Source of the DNA: Gemmatimonadota bacterium
GTDB lineage: Bacteria; Gemmatimonadota; Gemmatimonadetes; Longimicrobiales; Gaopeijiaceae
DNA length: 58,878 bases
NCBI GenBank assembly: GCA_007125125.1
Contig: SLDT01000034.1
Span: forward strand, 1 to 58,878
Direction: 5' to 3'
The notes beneath the pieces are model-generated. The model saw only the letters and a list, made by a program, of their open reading frames with translations. It did no database searches and was not told where the DNA came from. A program made the position numbers and the translations under genes. This document shows, piece by piece, positions 17,330-27,234 of the stretch (position 1 is the stretch's first letter; each line of letters starts with the position of its first letter).

Positions 17330-20200
17330 GTGGCAGACCACCGGAACGACCCCTTTGGAGCACTGACGAGCCGAACCCTCTCGGAGGGCGAGACGCACTA
17401 CTACCGACTGGGACGACTCGAAGAAGATGGGATGACCGAGATCGCTCGGCTTCCCTTTTCCATACGTATCCTCCTGGAGAATGCCCTTCGGAACGCGGAA
17501 CAGGGGTACGTCTCGGCGGACGATGTCCGGGCCATCGCGGAGTGGAGCCCGGAGAAGGCTGGGGCGAACATCCCCTTTCTCCCGAGCCGGGTGGTGTTGC
17601 AGGACTTCACCGGTGTGCCCGCCGTCGTCGACCTCGCCGCAATGCGGGAGGGCATCCATGCCCTCGACGGGGATCCCGCGAAGATCAACCCCGTCGTGCC
17701 GGCTGACCTCGTGATCGACCACTCGGTGCAGGTGGACTACTTCGGTTCGCCCGACGCCTACCGGCTCAACGTGGAGCGCGAGATGGAGCGCAACCGTGAG
17801 CGCTACCAGCTCCTGCGTTGGGGCCAGCACGCCTTCGAGAACTTCCGGGTGGTGCCGCCCGGCACCGGAATCGTGCACCAGGTGAACCTCGAGTACCTGG
17901 CCTCTGTGGTACACCGGCGGGCCGAGGACGGGATGCAGCTGGCCTACCCCGACACCCTCGTCGGGACCGACTCCCATACGACGATGATCAATGGCCTGGG
18001 CGTCGTGGGTTGGGGCGTCGGCGGAATCGAGGCCGAGGCCGTCCTTCTCGGGCAGCCCTACTACATGCTCCTCCCCGAGGTGGTGGGCGTGAAGCTGACC
18101 GGGACTCTTCCGGAGGGCGCCACCGCCACGGATCTCGTGCTCCACGTGACGGAACTCCTGCGCGGGCACGGCGTGGTTGGTCGCTTCGTGGAGTTCTTTG
18201 GCCGCGGGCTCTCCGGCCTTCCCCTCCCGGACCGGGCGACGATCGCGAACATGGCACCCGAGTACGGGGCCACGATCGGGTTCTTCCCCGTGGATCGGGA
18301 GACCCTGCGGTACCTCGAGGGCACGGGCCGCCCCGAAGCTCTGGTGGAGCGGGTCGAGGCGATCAGCAGGGAGCAGGGGCTCTTCCGGACCGACGAGACG
18401 CCGGATCCCGAGTACACGACAACGCTCCACCTCGATCTCTCCGACGTGGTGCCCTCCCTGGCAGGGCCTCGCCGACCGCAGGATCGCGTCGCACTGGCGA
18501 AGCTGCCGGCCTCCTTTGACCGCGAGCTTCCCGGACTCCTCCCGCAGGGGTTCTCCCTCCCGGAGAAGGAATCCGGGTCGCGGGGACGTGCATGGGAGTC
18601 CTGGGCCGGGGAGGGGGGCGGATCTCACAAGGTGACGGCAGAAGGGGGGACCGCTCCCGAGCCGGCTCTCGCGACCGGGGGCGCGCGGCACTCGGCACCC
18701 GTGGGTGAGATCGGCCAGGAAGGGTCCCGAGAGGCGATCATCGAGATGGAGGGCCGCACGATGCCGATCACGGACGGGACGATCGTCATCGCGGCGATCA
18801 CCTCCTGCACGAACACCTCGAACCCCTCCGTGATGGTGGGCGCGGGCCTGCTTGCGCGAAACGCGGTCGAACGGGGGCTCGACGTGAAGCCCTGGGTCAA
18901 GACCTCGATGGCCCCGGGATCGAAGGTCGTCACGGACTACCTCGACAACTCAGGGGTCCTGCCCTTCCTCGAGAAACTCCGGTTCGACGTGGTCGGATAC
19001 GGATGCACGACCTGCATTGGCAACTCCGGTCCACTCCCAGAGCCGATCGCCGAAGCGGTCGTCGAGAAGGGGCTCGTCGTGGCCTCCGTCCTATCCGGAA
19101 ACCGCAACTTCGAGGCGAGAATCCACCCCCTCGTGCGAGCGAACTACCTCGCCTCCCCGATGCTCGTCGTGGCCTATGCCCTTGCGGGGCGCATCGACAT
19201 CGACATGGAGAAGGAGCCCCTCGGTCTGGACCGCGATGGCGACCCCGTCTTTCTTCGTGACATCTGGCCGGCACAGGAAGAGATCCGCGACACGATCCGT
19301 GCCTCGCTTCGGCCGGAGATGTACCGGGAACGCTACGCCGAAGTCTTCGAGGGCGACGAGCTCTGGAAGGCACTTCCCCTCCCCGAGGGTGACGCGGCTC
19401 TCTACGCGTGGGACGACGACTCCACCTACATCCGGAACCCTCCCTTCTTCGAGGAGATGTCGCTCGACCTCGACGCCCCCCGGGATGTCGAGGGGGCACG
19501 GGTGCTCGCACTCCTCGGGGACACGGTCACGACCGACCACATCTCCCCGGCCGGCGCGATCCCGAAGAACGAACCGGCCGGGCGCTACCTTCAGGAGCAT
19601 GGCGTGAAGCCCTGGGAGTTCAACACTTTCGGCTCCCGACGAGGCAACCACGAGGTCATGATGCGCGGCACTTTCGGGAATGTCCGGATGCGCAACCTCC
19701 TCCTCGAGGGCAAGGAGGGTGGCTACACCCGATACTTCCCCGACGGCGAGGAGATGACCATCTACGATGCCGCGATGCGGTACCGTGACGAAGGCACGCC
19801 TCTGGTCGTCCTGGCAGGCCGCGAGTACGGCACCGGCTCCTCTCGGGACTGGGCCGCAAAGGGAACCCTTCTCCTGGGCGTCCGCGCGGTCATCGCGAGT
19901 TCCTACGAGCGCATCCACCGATCGAATCTCGTGGGGATGGGCGTCCTGCCTCTGCAGTTCCCCGAGGGCGAGGATGCTGCCTCGCTCGGTCTCGACGGGA
20001 CCGAGCGCTTCGACATCCGAGGGATCTCCGAGGGTCTGGCCCCCGGCGGCACCGTGGAGGTCATCGCGCGGAAGGACTCGGGCGAGGAGGTCCGCTTCGA
20101 CGCCGACGTTAGGCTCGAGTCCGAGGTCGACCTCGACTACTACCTGAACGGAGGCATCCTCCACACCGTCCTGCGCAAGATGGGCCGGGGCGAGATGTAG
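17330..20200 (+). CDS. acnA: Aconitate hydratase
   Basis: Interconverts citrate and isocitrate in the TCA and glyoxylate cycles; cytoplasmic [4Fe-4S] enzyme. The three cluster cysteines lie in [13 protein letters not shown] and [12 protein letters not shown], and the swivel domain shows [10 protein letters not shown]. The GTG at 17330 is preceded by GGGAG and gives [14 protein letters not shown], the normal AcnA N-terminus, so the longer open frame upstream is not used. At 956 residues it is longer than the usual 890-930. The excess is mainly a Gly/Ser/Glu-rich insert of about 50 residues (DNA roughly 18560-18720) between the [12 protein letters not shown] segment and the segment before ITSC. 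It stands alone, divergent from the phospholipase-like gene. Confidence 0.95.
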   Translation: MADHRNDPFGALTSRTLSEGETHYYRLGRLEEDGMTEIARLPFSIRILLENALRNAEQGYVSADDVRAIAEWSPEKAGANIPFLPSRVVLQDFTGVPAVVDLAAMREGIHALDGDPAKINPVVPADLVIDHSVQVDYFGSPDAYRLNVEREMERNRERYQLLRWGQHAFENFRVVPPGTGIVHQVNLEYLASVVHRRAEDGMQLAYPDTLVGTDSHTTMINGLGVVGWGVGGIEAEAVLLGQPYYMLLPEVVGVKLTGTLPEGATATDLVLHVTELLRGHGVVGRFVEFFGRGLSGLPLPDRATIANMAPEYGATIGFFPVDRETLRYLEGTGRPEALVERVEAISREQGLFRTDETPDPEYTTTLHLDLSDVVPSLAGPRRPQDRVALAKLPASFDRELPGLLPQGFSLPEKESGSRGRAWESWAGEGGGSHKVTAEGGTAPEPALATGGARHSAPVGEIGQEGSREAIIEMEGRTMPITDGTIVIAAITSCTNTSNPSVMVGAGLLARNAVERGLDVKPWVKTSMAPGSKVVTDYLDNSGVLPFLEKLRFDVVGYGCTTCIGNSGPLPEPIAEAVVEKGLVVASVLSGNRNFEARIHPLVRANYLASPMLVVAYALAGRIDIDMEKEPLGLDRDGDPVFLRDIWPAQEEIRDTIRASLRPEMYRERYAEVFEGDELWKALPLPEGDAALYAWDDDSTYIRNPPFFEEMSLDLDAPRDVEGARVLALLGDTVTTDHISPAGAIPKNEPAGRYLQEHGVKPWEFNTFGSRRGNHEVMMRGTFGNVRMRNLLLEGKEGGYTRYFPDGEEMTIYDAAMRYRDEGTPLVVLAGREYGTGSSRDWAAKGTLLLGVRAVIASSYERIHRSNLVGMGVLPLQFPEGEDAASLGLDGTERFDIRGISEGLAPGGTVEVIARKDSGEEVRFDADVRLESEVDLDYYLNGGILHTVLRKMGRGEM

Positions 20201-20205
20201 CCGCC

Positions 20206-20223
20206 CCGGCCCCCTGCGGCCGG
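20206..20223. terminator. Possible bidirectional terminator hairpin between convergent genes
   Basis: CCGGCC (20206-20211) and GGCCGG (20218-20223) pair around a 6-base loop in the 25-base gap between the ends of acnA and the opposite anchored-protein gene. It has a short GC-only stem and no T run, so this is a weak candidate. Confidence 0.3.
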
Positions 20224-20225
20224 CG

Positions 20226-21113
20226 CTACTCCATCCAGCTCCGGCCGATGTCTTCCCGGAAGGCGACCGGGCGTCCGAGCACCTCGCGCAGGACGATCGC
20301 CTTGCGAAGGTCGTCCACGCTCCCGGACTCGAGAAGACGGGTGTAGTGAGAGGCAGGGCCGTCCGGCCCACGCTTGTCGTAGGCGCTCCTGCGGCGAGAA
20401 GGGGTCTTCTCCCCTCCTCGTCGCAGGGGCGCATCCCCTGTCGTAAGGTCACCCGCCGTGATGTCTTCGAGTTCACCCCAGGGCTCATCGAGCCCGGCGT
20501 AGACCCGCGCTTCCTCTTCGCGAATGGCGTCGCCCGGGTCATTCCCGTCCCGCCCGCTCTCCACCCCCTCCATCCACCGGGCCGAGCGCCGGGTGGGCCG
20601 TCCCGCGTCCGCACCCGCTCGCCCCGTACTCATCCGGTCACCCGGAACAGGCACCGGGATCCGGGGCTCGGCGGGCGGGTCGCCGGCACTCCTGCGTCCC
20701 CGTTCGTCGGCCTCCGGGAGGGGCCGGTCGCCCTCCCGTTCCCGCCGGGCGGAAGACTCCCTGGCGACTTCTCCCTCGTCCGGCGCCGAAGGCCCCGGCT
20801 GCGGGCGCGGTTGCCCGGTCAGGATCGCCCAGAAGTCCTCCGGGAGCATCGACTCGGCACTCTCCTCGCCCGTTGCCTCGACGCGCTTCCGCGCTTCCTT
20901 CTCCCTGGCTGGAGCCCGCTCCGCGGCAGTCGTGCCCGCAGGGGCGTCGGACGAGCGCTCACGCCAGGGCTCCCGGCCGTTTTCCGGGTCCGCCTCGGCG
21001 GACTCCATCTCTTCCATGCGACGCTGCTTCTTGCGCTTCCTCCCCACCGCATCCATCACGGAGACGAGGATCATGAAGCCGATGAAGAGAAGGGTGAAGA
21101 CCCCTTCATCCAT
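20226..21113 (-). CDS. Membrane-anchored, highly charged protein of the flotillin operon
   Basis: A 295-residue protein of no recognised family. One N-terminal membrane segment (VFTLLFIGFMILVSVMDAV) is followed by a basic stop (GRKRKKQRR) and about 230 residues rich in Glu, Arg, Pro and Gly, probably disordered and cytoplasmic. A short ordered motif lies near the middle (MLPEDFWAILTGQPRP). The C-terminal end (LRKAIVLREVLGRPVAFRE) looks like a conserved amphipathic helix plus Pro-containing tail. A near-perfect GGAGGTGA ribosome site precedes the ATG. It is last in the unit lipoprotein-nfeD-floA-this gene (48 bases after floA) and is a candidate partner or adaptor of flotillin; that role is inference from position. 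Confidence 0.65.
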   Translation of the reverse strand: MDEGVFTLLFIGFMILVSVMDAVGRKRKKQRRMEEMESAEADPENGREPWRERSSDAPAGTTAAERAPAREKEARKRVEATGEESAESMLPEDFWAILTGQPRPQPGPSAPDEGEVARESSARREREGDRPLPEADERGRRSAGDPPAEPRIPVPVPGDRMSTGRAGADAGRPTRRSARWMEGVESGRDGNDPGDAIREEEARVYAGLDEPWGELEDITAGDLTTGDAPLRRGGEKTPSRRRSAYDKRGPDGPASHYTRLLESGSVDDLRKAIVLREVLGRPVAFREDIGRSWME

Positions 21114-21161
21114 GCGTCACCTCCGGCACCGCGCCGCCCATCATCGCCCCGGGATGCCGGG

Positions 21162-22178
21162 TCACGAGCCGGACCCGCGCGGTCCGCCCGGTCCCGGGCT
21201 CTGCGGCCCGTCATCCGAGCCAGCGATCGACGAGCGCATCGATGTGTCGGACTGGATGTTGCGATAGCGCATGTAGTCCATCACACCAAGGTTGCCCTCC
21301 TTGAACGCCTCCGCGATCGCGAGGGGCACCTGCGCCTCGGCCTCGACGAGCCGGGCCCGCATCTCCTGCACCTTGGCCCGGTTCTCCTGCTCGAGCGCCA
21401 CCGCCATCGCACGCCGCTCCTCGGCTCGTGCCTGGGCGACCCGCTTGTCGGCCTCGGCCTGGTCGGTCTGGAGCTCGGCGCCGATGTTCTTCCCGACGTC
21501 GACGTCGGCAATGTCGATCGAGAGGATCTCGAAGGCCGTCCCCGAGTCGAGCCCCCGCGAGAGCACCGTCTTCGAGATCGAGTCGGGGTTCTCGAGCACG
21601 GCCTTGTGGGAGTCGGACGAACCGATCGAAGAGACGATCCCCTCACCGACACGGGCAAGGATCGTCTCTTCCCCCGCGCCACCCACGAGCCGGTTGATGT
21701 TCGCCCGGACCGTGACCCGGGCCATCGCGATGAGCTGGATCCCGTCACGCGCCATCGCCGCCACGCGCGGCGTCGTGATCACCTTCGGGTTCACGGAGAC
21801 CTGCACCGCCTCGAACACATCACGTCCCGCCAGGTCGATCGCCGCCGCCTGCTGGAACGAGAGGTCGATGTTCGCCTTGTCGGCCGAGATCAGAGCCCGG
21901 ACGACCCGGTCGACCCGTCCCCCCGCGAGGTAGTGGGCCTCGAGGTCACCGACACTCACGCTGAGCCCCGCCTTCGTGGCCCAGATCAGGGGCCGGACCA
22001 CCGCGGGTGGATTCACTTTTCGGAGACGCATCCCCACGAGGTACCCGATCCCGACCCGGGCACCCGCCGAGATCGCCTCGATCCAGAGCCTGACCGGAAC
22101 GATCCAGAGAAGGACCAGAATGAGGAAGATGAAGCCAAAAAGGGAGAAAATGGTCACGCCAGCCGCGAATTCATCCAT
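21162..22178 (-). CDS. floA: Flotillin-like protein FloA
   Basis: A 338-residue membrane scaffold of the FloA (formerly YqfA, UPF0365) family, which forms membrane microdomains and affects fluidity and protein assembly. An N-terminal hairpin membrane segment ([19 protein letters not shown]) is followed by an SPFH-type domain ([31 protein letters not shown]) and a Glu/Ala-rich coiled coil ([20 protein letters not shown]). The Gly/Pro/Ser-rich tail is short. AGGAG precedes the ATG at 22178. It follows an NfeD-family gene, which is the usual arrangement: NfeD proteins are encoded next to flotillin or stomatin genes and are thought to act with them. Confidence 0.95.
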   Translation of the reverse strand: MDEFAAGVTIFSLFGFIFLILVLLWIVPVRLWIEAISAGARVGIGYLVGMRLRKVNPPAVVRPLIWATKAGLSVSVGDLEAHYLAGGRVDRVVRALISADKANIDLSFQQAAAIDLAGRDVFEAVQVSVNPKVITTPRVAAMARDGIQLIAMARVTVRANINRLVGGAGEETILARVGEGIVSSIGSSDSHKAVLENPDSISKTVLSRGLDSGTAFEILSIDIADVDVGKNIGAELQTDQAEADKRVAQARAEERRAMAVALEQENRAKVQEMRARLVEAEAQVPLAIAEAFKEGNLGVMDYMRYRNIQSDTSMRSSIAGSDDGPQSPGPGGPRGSGS

Positions 22179-22289
22179 CCGCCGTGCACTCCTGGAACTG
22201 GGTTTGATGTCCGGCCCCGCCCGATCGTTCGGAGGGGCCCGAAGCCGTATTCCCTGCGCCTGCTGCTCGCCTGCCTGCTCTTCGAACCC

Positions 22290-23750
22290 CTATGGCTCGA
22301 AGGTGTTCTCCTCGTCGGAACCCGTCTCGCCCGGCGGGCGCTCCACGAGGCGCACCACATGCCGGTATCCCTCCGAGGCAACGATCCGAATCGGACTCCC
22401 GCTCTCGATCCAGTCCTGCTCGGAAACCACGTCGATCCGCTCCTCGCCGAAGAGTCCGGTGCCGGCGGGGCGGAGGTCCGTGATCGCCCGCCCCTCGAGG
22501 CCGACGAGTTCGTCCCGTCGGTGCGAAGAGGTGTACCCCGTGTCCCGATCCGTCGACTCCCCGAGGAAGATCCCCAGCTTGAAGAGTCTGCGGTTCGCCG
22601 GAAGACGCCTGAGGAGGGCCCAGGAGCTCACCATCACCAGGGCGATCGAGGCACTCAGCACGCCGCCCGCCCGCGTGAAGTCGGGTGCGGTCGGGAGTCC
22701 CCCGAGCATGGACATGTAGACCCCCGCGAGAACCCCGAGCGCACCCACGATACCGAACACACCGAACCCGGGGAGAACAAACGCCTCGACCAGGATCAGA
22801 ACGATTCCGAGGGCGAAGAGGAGAATCCCCTCCATCCCGGCGAGCCCGATGATGAGGTGGGACCCGAAGAAGAGGGAGAGAGAGAGCACCCCCGCCGCAC
22901 CCGCGAGCCCGACTCCGGGCGACTTCACCTCGACGATGAGCCCGAGGAACCCGAGCGAGAGGAGGAAGGGCGAAACCACCGGGTGCGTGAGGAAGCGCAC
23001 CAGCCGCTCGGCCCAGTTGATCGATGCCTCCCGTACCTCCCGGTCGGCGACCCCGAGCCGCTCGAGGAGCTCGTTCCAGTCCGACACCTGCTCCGCGTAA
23101 CCGATCCGCACCGCGTCCTCCGTCGTCAGGGTCAGGAGCCGACCGGCGGGGCTCACCTCCGGCACCTCGACATCCTCGTCGACCATGGCCTCTGCCACGG
23201 CCGGGTCGAGCCCGCGCGATTCCGCGAGCGCCCGCATTGAGCTCCGCATCGCCGAGACGATCTTCTCAGGGGCCTTCTCCCCGGTCCCGTCGACCGGCGT
23301 CGCCGCGCCCATGACCGACCCCGGCCTCATGAAGATCCCGTCTGTCGCGATCGAAATCAGCGCGCCGGCCGAGAGCGCCCGCCGGTTCACGTAGGCATAG
23401 ACCGGCACTTCGGAGTCACTGATCGCATCCGTGATTCGCTCCGCCGCGTCGACGCGCCCCCCCGGGGTGTCGATGTCGAGGACGACGAGCGCCGCATCCT
23501 CCGCCGCCGCCTCGCGGAGCACCCTTTCGATGAAGGGGGCGAGCCCGAGCTCGATCACCCCCTGGACGGGAACGCGCACGACGTCGCCCGGCCCGGGAGC
23601 CCTCGCCTCCTGGAACCCGGTCGTCACCCGCGTCTCGGGCGTGGAAGCACGGCCCTCGGCCAGGACCCCCGCCAGGAGCAGCCCCCCTCCTGCCAGGAGA
23701 AGTGCCCCGCTCAGGGCCCTCTGAACTCTCGCTCCGGTCGCTTGTGCCAT
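22290..23750 (-). CDS. NfeD family protein with ClpP-like serine protease domain (NfeD1b type)
   Basis: A 486-residue membrane protein of the long NfeD class. A signal/anchor segment is followed by a ClpP/SppA-like protease domain around residues 55-240 (DIDTPGGRV, RRALSAGALISIATD with the candidate catalytic Ser, and GEKAPEKIVSAMR with the candidate Lys). Next come four to five membrane segments around 260-390, and a C-terminal OB-fold NfeD domain around 405-475 (LVGLEGRAITDLRPAGTG). Related archaeal proteases cut the C-terminus of stomatin. With floA 111 bases downstream, FloA or another membrane protein is the likely partner. Twelve bases separate it from the preceding lipoprotein gene. 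Confidence 0.92.
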   Translation of the reverse strand: MAQATGARVQRALSGALLLAGGGLLLAGVLAEGRASTPETRVTTGFQEARAPGPGDVVRVPVQGVIELGLAPFIERVLREAAAEDAALVVLDIDTPGGRVDAAERITDAISDSEVPVYAYVNRRALSAGALISIATDGIFMRPGSVMGAATPVDGTGEKAPEKIVSAMRSSMRALAESRGLDPAVAEAMVDEDVEVPEVSPAGRLLTLTTEDAVRIGYAEQVSDWNELLERLGVADREVREASINWAERLVRFLTHPVVSPFLLSLGFLGLIVEVKSPGVGLAGAAGVLSLSLFFGSHLIIGLAGMEGILLFALGIVLILVEAFVLPGFGVFGIVGALGVLAGVYMSMLGGLPTAPDFTRAGGVLSASIALVMVSSWALLRRLPANRRLFKLGIFLGESTDRDTGYTSSHRRDELVGLEGRAITDLRPAGTGLFGEERIDVVSEQDWIESGSPIRIVASEGYRHVVRLVERPPGETGSDEENTFEP

Positions 23751-23762
23751 CTCGGTATCCCC

Positions 23763-24581
23763 TCAGTCGAACGATTCGTTTGCGGCGCAGCTGCCTGCCG
23801 CCGAGAGTGCCTCGGGCCCGCCCTCGATCTCCTGGTGCAGGCGGAAGGCATACCAGGCCCGGCGCAGCGCCAGGATGGGAACGCCGTCGTCCAGCGCCAT
23901 TCTGGCCCCGGCCTCGAGACGCCGAATCCGGTCGATCTCCTGCTCCAACCCGGAATACGAATCGCCCACCCGCATTCTTCGATCGAGCGCCTCGATGCAG
24001 CCAAGGAGTTCGGAGGCGAGCATCGAGGGCGTGACTTCGCGCAGGGCATCGCTCCCCAGGAGGAGGGCTTCGAGGGCAACAGCGCGCTGACCGGCATCGA
24101 ACGCCGTTCTTGCCCCCTCGCGGAGGGCGCGCGCCTCCTCGAGGGCGGGGACGAGGCCCGCCGGGTAGGAGTCGCCCGAAATCCCTTCCACCCCTCGAAC
24201 GGCACGTTCGAAGTCACCCAGGAGCTGACCCAGCTCCGGCTCCGACATCCGGTCGACGAGGGCGGGGGCGGCGCCCCGGATGGCCTCCGTGCGCAAGGCA
24301 CGGCCTTCGAGGGAGGGCCGCTCCCAGGATGCCTTCCACCCGTTCCGCGCCCCGTCGAGCGGGAGACCCCGTCCCCAGCGGGCCAGCGCGGCATCGAGCG
24401 AGGGGAGCTCGCTCCCGAACTGGAGGGCGGCGAGGGACTCGGCAGCAACGATCTCGACCTCGTCCGAGCCGGTCAGATCACCGCATCCCGCCATGAGGAG
24501 CACCGCCGGGACAAGGAGCACCGGCGCCCACGGGGCGAAAGGACGGGGCGGGACGGCCGAACGAAAGCGGGTGCGAAGCAC
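23763..24581 (-). CDS. Putative lipoprotein heading the nfeD-floA operon
   Basis: A 272-residue exported protein of no recognised family. Hydrophobic APVLLVPAVLLMAGCGD ends in a lipobox, so the Cys near residue 33 is probably lipidated. The rest is almost all alpha-helical with Ala/Leu/Glu/Arg-rich repeats (ALEEARALREGARTAFDAGQ, LGCIEALDRRMRVGD), suggesting a tetratricopeptide-like or spectrin-like solenoid. Two further Cys occur. The probable start is GTG 24581, without a strong ribosome site. First gene of the four-gene flotillin unit, with 12 bases to nfeD, so a periplasmic partner of the NfeD protease is a reasonable guess. Confidence 0.65.
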   Translation of the reverse strand: MLRTRFRSAVPPRPFAPWAPVLLVPAVLLMAGCGDLTGSDEVEIVAAESLAALQFGSELPSLDAALARWGRGLPLDGARNGWKASWERPSLEGRALRTEAIRGAAPALVDRMSEPELGQLLGDFERAVRGVEGISGDSYPAGLVPALEEARALREGARTAFDAGQRAVALEALLLGSDALREVTPSMLASELLGCIEALDRRMRVGDSYSGLEQEIDRIRRLEAGARMALDDGVPILALRRAWYAFRLHQEIEGGPEALSAAGSCAANESFD

Positions 24582-24693
24582 GCGAGGGCTCGGGGACGAG
24601 GTGAAGGTGGAGCGGTTGCCACGGAGTTACCTGGGATCGCACGTCGGTACCCTCGGGGGGCGCGAGGGATCCGGGGCTCGGGACCCTCCCGAC

Positions 24694-24722
24694 TTGTTCG
24701 GCTCCTCGGCAGGGAATAGCTT
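24694..24722 (+). promoter_or_regulatory. Candidate promoter for the beta-oxidation cluster
   Basis: TTGTTC (24694-24699), 17 bases, TAGCTT (24717-24722), about 95 bases before the first start codon of the cluster. The -10 match is poor, but the spacing is ideal, and the same TAGCTT with 17-base spacing occurs upstream of aspS. Confidence 0.28.
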
Positions 24723-24816
24723 GCGAGTGTCTTTCCCGTCCGGGAAGTCGGGGTCGCGCTCACGCTTCCCCCCCCGGGTCCACTCCACTCATGCGAGAAC
24801 GCAGGAGACGACGACG

Positions 24817-25632
24817 ATGACGCAGGCTTCCGAAACCGAAAAGACGCTCGTGCGCTACGCGGTGGATGGCCGGGTGGCCATCATCACCCTCGACGACCCT
24901 CCCGCCAATACCTACACGCACGAGATGATGAAGCAGCTCGATGCGGCGATCCTGAAGGCGCGGATGGACGATGACGTCGATGTGGTCGTGGTCACGGGGG
25001 CGGGGGAACGGTTCTTCTCGGCGGGAGCGAACATCCAGATGCTCTCCGAGGTCACGACCGGATTCAAGTACTGCTTCTGCCTCCATGCGAACGAGACCCT
25101 CCTCCGGCTCGAGCACACCCCGAAGCTGACGATCGCGGCCCTGAACGGGCACACGGTGGGCGGGGGGCTCGAGATTGCCATGGCCTGTGACATCCTCATC
25201 GCACGCCGGGGCGGAGGAAAGGTGGGTCTGCCGGAGGTGAACCTCGGGGTGCTCCCCGGCACGGGGGGCACGCAGAGGCTCGCACGTCTCGTCGGCAAGG
25301 CGCGGGCGATCGAGCTCATGGTGACCGGCGAGACTTTCGACTTCGATCGCGCGGTGGACCTGGGCATCGTGAACCGGGTTGTCGAGGCCGAGTCGGCCGA
25401 GGCCTTCATGGCCGAGGTGATGGAGTATGCCCGCTCCTTCACCGTCCCGGTACGGGCGACGAAGGCGGTCGGGCATATCAAGCGCTCGGTGCAGACCGGC
25501 TCCCAGCTCCCGCTCGAGCAGGGGCTGGCGGTCGAGCGCGAGCTCCAGCAGCAGCTCTTCGCCTCGAGAGATGCACGGGAGGGGCTCACGGCCTACGTCG
25601 AGAAGCGCACCCCCGAGTTCCGGGGCGAGTGA
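24817..25632 (+). CDS. Enoyl-CoA hydratase/isomerase (crotonase family)
   Basis: A 271-residue cytoplasmic hydratase that adds water to 2-enoyl-CoA during beta-oxidation. Both catalytic Glu of classical crotonase are present (GGGLEIAMACD and GLPEVNLGVLPGTGGTQRL), and the oxyanion-hole segment reads FFSAGANIQML. An unusual KYCFCLHANE helix lies in the substrate pocket. The ATG at 24817 has AGGAG upstream; the open frame extends further but as antisense of the lipoprotein gene. It is first in a plus-strand catabolic series, with one base to the aldehyde dehydrogenase start. The substrate cannot be told; short-chain, branched or aromatic-derived enoyl-CoA are all possible. Confidence 0.9.
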   Translation: MTQASETEKTLVRYAVDGRVAIITLDDPPANTYTHEMMKQLDAAILKARMDDDVDVVVVTGAGERFFSAGANIQMLSEVTTGFKYCFCLHANETLLRLEHTPKLTIAALNGHTVGGGLEIAMACDILIARRGGGKVGLPEVNLGVLPGTGGTQRLARLVGKARAIELMVTGETFDFDRAVDLGIVNRVVEAESAEAFMAEVMEYARSFTVPVRATKAVGHIKRSVQTGSQLPLEQGLAVERELQQQLFASRDAREGLTAYVEKRTPEFRGE

Positions 25633-25633
25633 G

Positions 25634-27100
25634 GTGGCTGGCACGATCGAGGGCCTGCCGGAAACCGGGGTCTGGATCGACAATGCCTCGCACCCGGCGG
25701 CGTCAGGAGAGACCTTCGCAACGTTGAACCCCGCCACGGGCGAGGTCATCACCCGGGTGGCGAGCGGGGACGAACCCGATGTGTCGCGGGCCGTGGATTC
25801 GGCCCGCGCGGCCCTCCGTAATCCCGCATGGGGGCGCATCGACCCCCACGAGCGTGCCCGACTCCTCTGGCGGCTCGCGGAGCTGATCGAGGAGAACGCC
25901 GACGAACTGGCCCGCCTCGAGACGGCCGACAACGGGAAGACCTGGTTCGAGTCGCGCAAGGTCGACCTCCCGCAGGTCGTGAGCACCTTCCGCTACTTCG
26001 CCGGGATGGCCGACAAGGTCCATGGGGAGACGATTCCCGTCCCCGGACCCTTCATGAACTACACCCGGCGCGAGCCGGTCGGGGTCGTGGGGTGCATCGT
26101 CCCCTGGAACTTCCCCCTCTCGCTCGCCTCGTGGAAGGTGGCGCCCGCCCTTGCCTGCGGAAACACGGTCGTGCTCAAGCCGGCCGAGGAAACCCCCCTG
26201 AGCGCGCTCCGCCTCGGGGAGCTGGCCGCCGAGGCGGGCCTTCCCCCCGGCGTGCTGAACGTGGTGCCCGGCTTCGGGACGAAGGCCGGAGCGGCGCTCG
26301 TCCAGCACCCCGACGTCGCCCTCATCTCCTTCACGGGCTCGACCGAAACGGGCCGGCTGATCGTGCGAGAGGCTGCCGGAACGCTCAAGCAGGTCTCGCT
26401 CGAACTCGGCGGCAAGTCGCCGAACGTGATCTTCGCGGACGCGGACGTGGGTGCCGCGATCCGCGGGGCTGCGAGCGGAATCTTCTACGGAAAGGGGGAG
26501 GTGTGCGCGGCGGGCTCGCGGATCCTCGTCGAGCGGCCGGTCTACGACGAGGTGGTCGATGCGCTCGCGGAGCGCGCAGCGTCGCTCACCCCCGGCGATC
26601 CGATGGCTCGGGAGACGCGGATGGGCGCGATCGTGAGCGAGACCCAGCTCGAGAGGGTGCTCGGCTACATTGATGCAGGAAGGCGCGAGGGTGCCCGCCT
26701 GGTGGCGGGGGGGCGCCGGCACGACCCGGGTGGGCGCGGGTTCTTCGTCGACGCGACGGTCTTCGCCGATGTGACGCCCGAGATGACGATCGCGCGAGAG
26801 GAGATCTTCGGGCCGGTGGCGGCCGTGCTCCCCTTCGACGACTTCGAGGAGGGAATCGAGCTCGCCAACCGGACGATCTATGGGCTTGCGGCCGGAGTCT
26901 GGACGCGCGACGTCGCGAAGGCCCACCGCTTCGCGGCGGCGGTCGACGCGGGGGTGGTCTGGGTCAACACCTACAACCGCTATGACCCGGCCACCTCCTT
27001 CGGAGGCTTCAAGGCGAGCGGGTCGGGGCGCGAGCTCGGGATGAAGGCGGCACTCGAGAAGTACACGCGCGAAAAGAGCGTGTGGGTGTCCCTGGCATGA
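25634..27100 (+). CDS. Aldehyde dehydrogenase (NAD(P)-dependent)
   Basis: A 488-residue enzyme that oxidises an aldehyde to its acid. The ALDH motifs are in order: PWNFPLSLASWKVAPALACG with the NAD-site residues, FTGSTETG, LELGGKSPNV with the general-base Glu, nucleophile Cys291 in GKGEVCAAGSR, and EEIFGPV near 390. The GTG at 25634 follows the upstream stop after a single base; no other start fits, so translation is likely coupled. Closest in style to betaine- or phenylacetaldehyde-type dehydrogenases, but substrate is not assignable. A strong hairpin follows at 27107-27131, so the hydratase and dehydrogenase may form their own transcript. Confidence 0.93.
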   Translation: MAGTIEGLPETGVWIDNASHPAASGETFATLNPATGEVITRVASGDEPDVSRAVDSARAALRNPAWGRIDPHERARLLWRLAELIEENADELARLETADNGKTWFESRKVDLPQVVSTFRYFAGMADKVHGETIPVPGPFMNYTRREPVGVVGCIVPWNFPLSLASWKVAPALACGNTVVLKPAEETPLSALRLGELAAEAGLPPGVLNVVPGFGTKAGAALVQHPDVALISFTGSTETGRLIVREAAGTLKQVSLELGGKSPNVIFADADVGAAIRGAASGIFYGKGEVCAAGSRILVERPVYDEVVDALAERAASLTPGDPMARETRMGAIVSETQLERVLGYIDAGRREGARLVAGGRRHDPGGRGFFVDATVFADVTPEMTIAREEIFGPVAAVLPFDDFEEGIELANRTIYGLAAGVWTRDVAKAHRFAAAVDAGVVWVNTYNRYDPATSFGGFKASGSGRELGMKAALEKYTREKSVWVSLA

Positions 27101-27106
27101 GCTTGG

Positions 27107-27131
27107 GGCGGGGGGCGGCCGACCCCCCGCC
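27107..27131 (+). terminator. Probable terminator after the aldehyde dehydrogenase gene
   Basis: GGCGGGGGG (27107-27115) pairs perfectly with CCCCCCGCC (27123-27131) around a 7-base loop, beginning six bases after the stop codon. A pyrimidine-rich stretch (TCTTCTCTTTC) follows about 10 bases later in place of a clean T run. Confidence 0.5.
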
Positions 27132-27234
27132 TCGCTGACATCTTCTCTTTCGAAGGCCGGTACGCATCTTTGGGGAGAGGGCCGCCGGACGCGGTCCCCC
27201 CCGATTCCGAACCCCATCTCCGGAGGCCCGACCC

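Noticed and set aside
20346-23240. Long plus-strand open frame opposite the floA/nfeD operon
   Set aside because: It is antisense to well-supported genes and has no domain or plausible composition of its own.
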